Below are positions 62,801-64,000 of a stretch of DNA of 64,000 nucleotides, piece by piece. The stretch is from NCBI RefSeq assembly GCF_000178955.2, contig NC_016631.1, positions 1,302,001-1,366,000 on the forward strand, in the 5' to 3' direction. Both the position numbers and the translations under genes were made by a program. The DNA is from Granulicella mallensis MP5ACTX8. Its GTDB lineage: Bacteria > Acidobacteriota > Terriglobia > Terriglobales > Acidobacteriaceae. The notes beneath the pieces are model-generated. The model saw only the letters and a program-made list of their open reading frames with translations, did no database searches and was not told where the DNA came from. Every line of letters starts with the position of its first letter. Position 1 is the stretch's first letter.

Positions 62801-63297
62801 TGCCCAAGATCAGTGGGATTGAAATTACTCAACCAACGTCTCTTCACAAGACCGATCTTCAGATCGATGCGGGCGGCGCTGCCGGCGGTACGTGGCTGGC
62901 GGATGAGGACTTTAACGGCGGGACGGCCTCTTCAACGACAGCTGCGATCAACACCTCCCTGGTGGCCAACCCTGCTCCGCAAGCCGTCTATCAGACGGAG
63001 CGGTTCGGGGACTTCACTTACACCATCCCCAATCTGACTCCTGGTGCAAGTTACACCGTAAATCTGCACTTCGCGGAGATCTACTGGTCTGCTGCGGGCA
63101 AGCGACAGTTCAACGTCCTGATCAACGGAGCAACCGTGCTGACGAACTTCGATGTCTTCGCTGCGGCTGGGGGTGAAGATATCGCCATCGTCAAATCGTT
63201 CTCTGCAATCGCCACCAGTAACGGAACCATCACGATACAGTTCACTACCGGCGCCGCCGACCTGCCTAAGGTTAGCGGGATTGAGGTTGTGGGCTGA
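59842..63297 (+). CDS. Secreted GH16 beta-glucanase with two FN3 and four malectin domains
   Basis: Exported 1151-aa enzyme. A signal peptide (IFFLCFLASVSVITNCSYAQ) precedes a GH16 catalytic domain (about 32-300) with WSDEFNG, FWMLG and the catalytic GEMDIMEYIG (Glu172, Asp174, Glu177). A fibronectin III module (about 303-410), two malectin modules (about 413-566 and 578-740), a second FN3 (about 747-843) and two more malectin modules (about 850-998 and 1003-1150) follow. A laminarinase-like beta-1,3-glucanase is most likely. AAGGA precedes the ATG. Confidence 0.92.
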   Translation: MTRNLSKLRQAIFFLCFLASVSVITNCSYAQSASSWQLVWSDEFNGPAGSAPNSQNWTLTQGLTPDGAQSYNCLFGQTTNGCDPNNPNVYLDGNGNLAIVARSAAAAPNGVTTGRISSTSGTNNSTILFGTQYGRVEAGMTLPAGTGNQGVWPAFWMLGNNISSINWPSCGEMDIMEYIGAANPTQVYGTLHGQGYGNDGLGVRATNTAGFGGYHVFGMIWSPNQVQFYVDDVTNIYGTISTADLMANQSWVNGGLAAWPFNNPFFLILDLNMGGPFPGNVSSATTYPQTLLVDYVRVYQATPPAAPTHVTATASSQSQVALNWTASTTTDATYNVYRSSISGTPPQSQSQPNPAVIPQSNQTLIANNITGTSFADANLAPGHTYFYTVTSSGGYSGESAAPQASVTLPASGVGANGGALHVSAAGYSGTGAYIQNSQVSGGFTNAFTATVDTSAVTNPAPQDVYHSERWGPQSWTIAHLSPGSSYDLRMHFAESAWTAAGQRQFNVLVNGQQVLTNFDIFATSGAQNRVVTQTINTVADQNGVILLQLAPGAADQPEIRALDVTPSTGGTTYGNTGGSTAYIAIDSGGPVEGAFEADVNGGSFGLPQNPLTAGGGTNTTTQTISTAGVTNPAPAAVYETERYGAFGYVYTGLLPSSIYTIRLHFAEGVTTHTAAGDRLFNVSVNGTQVLTNYDIFATAGLNQAVIQQVTGTSDEHGILSVQLYPGATDLPSLRGIEITQTGTAPPPPVLPGAPTALSATTASASQINLSWTASNTSGVQYQVFRRTTSGFTPSSSNQVATTTTTTYSDTVLAAATTYYYVVEASNASGSSPASNQTSATTAGSGGSNTDVVDINAGGTAAGSYLADTDFTGGTASSTTATINTSLVANPAPQSVYQTERFGDFTYTIPNLTPGASYTVNLHFAEIYWTAPGKRQFNVLINGATVLTNFDVLATAGGEDIAIVKSFPATASSSGTITIQFTTGAADLPKISGIEITQPTSLHKTDLQIDAGGAAGGTWLADEDFNGGTASSTTAAINTSLVANPAPQAVYQTERFGDFTYTIPNLTPGASYTVNLHFAEIYWSAAGKRQFNVLINGATVLTNFDVFAAAGGEDIAIVKSFSAIATSNGTITIQFTTGAADLPKVSGIEVVG
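62392..63290 (+). repeat. Tandem 462-bp coding duplication (malectin modules 3 and 4)
   Basis: The DNA of the last two malectin modules is highly similar at an offset of exactly 462 bp (for example ACCTCCCTGG at 62491 and 62953), unlike modules 1 and 2. This marks a recent in-frame duplication of 154 codons. Confidence 0.85.
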
Positions 63298-63373
63298 ACC
63301 TTTGTAAACCTGGTGCGGCAATCGCTCGCCGCTGCGCTAAACCACTCACGTCACCTATACCCACGAGGGATTC

Positions 63374-64000
63374 ATGCGACTTTCGATCACGCTGCGCAGT
63401 AAACTCCTGATTCTTAGCGCTGCATGCGCTGTTACATGCGGTTTTACGAATCGAGCCGTCGCACAATACAACTCCACCATCTTTGGACCGAACGTCTATG
63501 TTTTCGATCCATCCGTTGCAGGATCTGTCATCAACGCCGACATCGCTTCCATCTCAAACCCCACGGTTAGCAGCGGACAGTTCAGCAGCAGCCGTGCGGC
63601 AGTTCTGTTCAAGCCCGGTACATACTCCGGAGTGAGCCAGGAGGTAGGCTTTTACACCTCCATCGCCGGACTGGGACTAACACCGGATTCGACGGTGCTC
63701 AATGGTGGTGGCCTCTACCTGGATGTGACCGACAGCAATGGCAACGTAACGACGAACTTCTGGCGGTCGATGGAGAATCTCCGCATCAATGTGCCCGCAG
63801 GCGATACGGAGACCTGGGCTGTCTCGCAGGGGGCTTCACTTCGCCGCGTTCATATCGCCGGCGGTCTGGAGTTAAGCAATCAGAGTTGCGGCGAGGCGAG
63901 TGGAGGCTTTATCGCAGATGCCACGGTTGATAATGGGATTAACGCCTGTTCACAGCAGCAGTGGTACACCCGCAACAGCACCATGGCCTCGTTCAGCGAC
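63374..64000 (+). CDS. Secreted protein, start only (cut by window end)
   Basis: The frame is open from ATG 63374 (GAGGGA upstream) to the window end, giving 209 residues. A signal peptide (LLILSAACAVTCGFTNRAVAQ) precedes VYVFDPS, FKPGTYS, FYTSIAGLG, FWRSMENLRI and WAVSQGASLRRVHIAGGL, the layout of a secreted right-handed beta-helix family often annotated as coagulation factor 5/8-type protein. The activity is unknown. It lies 76 bp after the GH16 gene and may be co-regulated with it. Confidence 0.78.
   Translation, partial: MRLSITLRSKLLILSAACAVTCGFTNRAVAQYNSTIFGPNVYVFDPSVAGSVINADIASISNPTVSSGQFSSSRAAVLFKPGTYSGVSQEVGFYTSIAGLGLTPDSTVLNGGGLYLDVTDSNGNVTTNFWRSMENLRINVPAGDTETWAVSQGASLRRVHIAGGLELSNQSCGEASGGFIADATVDNGINACSQQQWYTRNSTMASFSD

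Overview
The window looks like a chromosomal segment of a soil or plant-litter Acidobacteriota (Terriglobia; a Granulicella, Edaphobacter or Terriglobus-type organism). This is inferred from an Oar-like TonB receptor with a carboxypeptidase-regulatory N-terminus, from the acidobacterial-style N-terminal winged-helix domain of the malectin protein at 57.9-59.4 kb, from many Tat-exported carbohydrate enzymes, and from families of short palindromic intergenic repeats. No marker gene settles the genus. I saw no rRNA, tRNA, CRISPR array, intact transposase or phage module.

0-12.6 kb is a complete L-rhamnose utilisation locus. It has a mutarotase (rhaM), the L-lactate oxidation genes lutABC, the symporter rhaT, the isomerase rhaI, a chimeric IclR-HTH/periplasmic-binding-protein regulator, the fused aldolase/lactaldehyde dehydrogenase rhaEW, and the kinase rhaB. 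RhaEW yields DHAP and L-lactate, and LutABC can oxidise that lactate to pyruvate, so the locus appears self-contained. 13-21 kb holds an APC permease, a 1318-residue TonB-dependent receptor and a KdpD/KdpE-like two-component pair without kdp pump genes. 21.4-26.6 kb is a polysaccharide-processing run on the minus strand (alginate-lyase family, GH2, Gfo/Idh/MocA oxidoreductase), all three with Tat signals. 26.8-29.3 kb carries DoxX and a small DNA-repair group (alkyltransferase-like protein, Mug, Ogt).

29.8-35.3 kb is the most unusual locus: a six-gene operon of a PLP-dependent decarboxylase, a PaaK-like adenylate-forming ligase and four small paralogous proteins that resemble the AidA/PixA family, closed by a strong hairpin. 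I do not recognise it as a described system.

35.5-50.3 kb is a stress and metabolism region around a sigma-54 activator (36.9-39.1 kb). Four sigma-54-type -24/-12 elements with identical spacing lie upstream of an aquaporin, egtB, a class II aldolase and an rclC-like gene, suggesting a local regulon. The egtB partner egtD survives only as a 48-codon stump replaced by a lone receiver-domain gene. Two hydrolases, an SDR, a TMEM175 channel, an ECF sigma factor, an RclC/RclA-like pair and a DUF1624 membrane acyltransferase follow; one hydrolase and the SDR lack canonical catalytic residues.

50.4-56.6 kb contains two ankyrin-repeat genes next to a patatin-like lipase, then a secreted beta-propeller protein. 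56.6-57.8 kb is a decayed zone with an inverted-repeat element abutting a truncated cydB. 57.9-64 kb holds a membrane-spanning putative DNA-binding protein with two extracytoplasmic malectin domains, divergent from a secreted GH16 glucanase with four malectin modules, and the start of another secreted protein.
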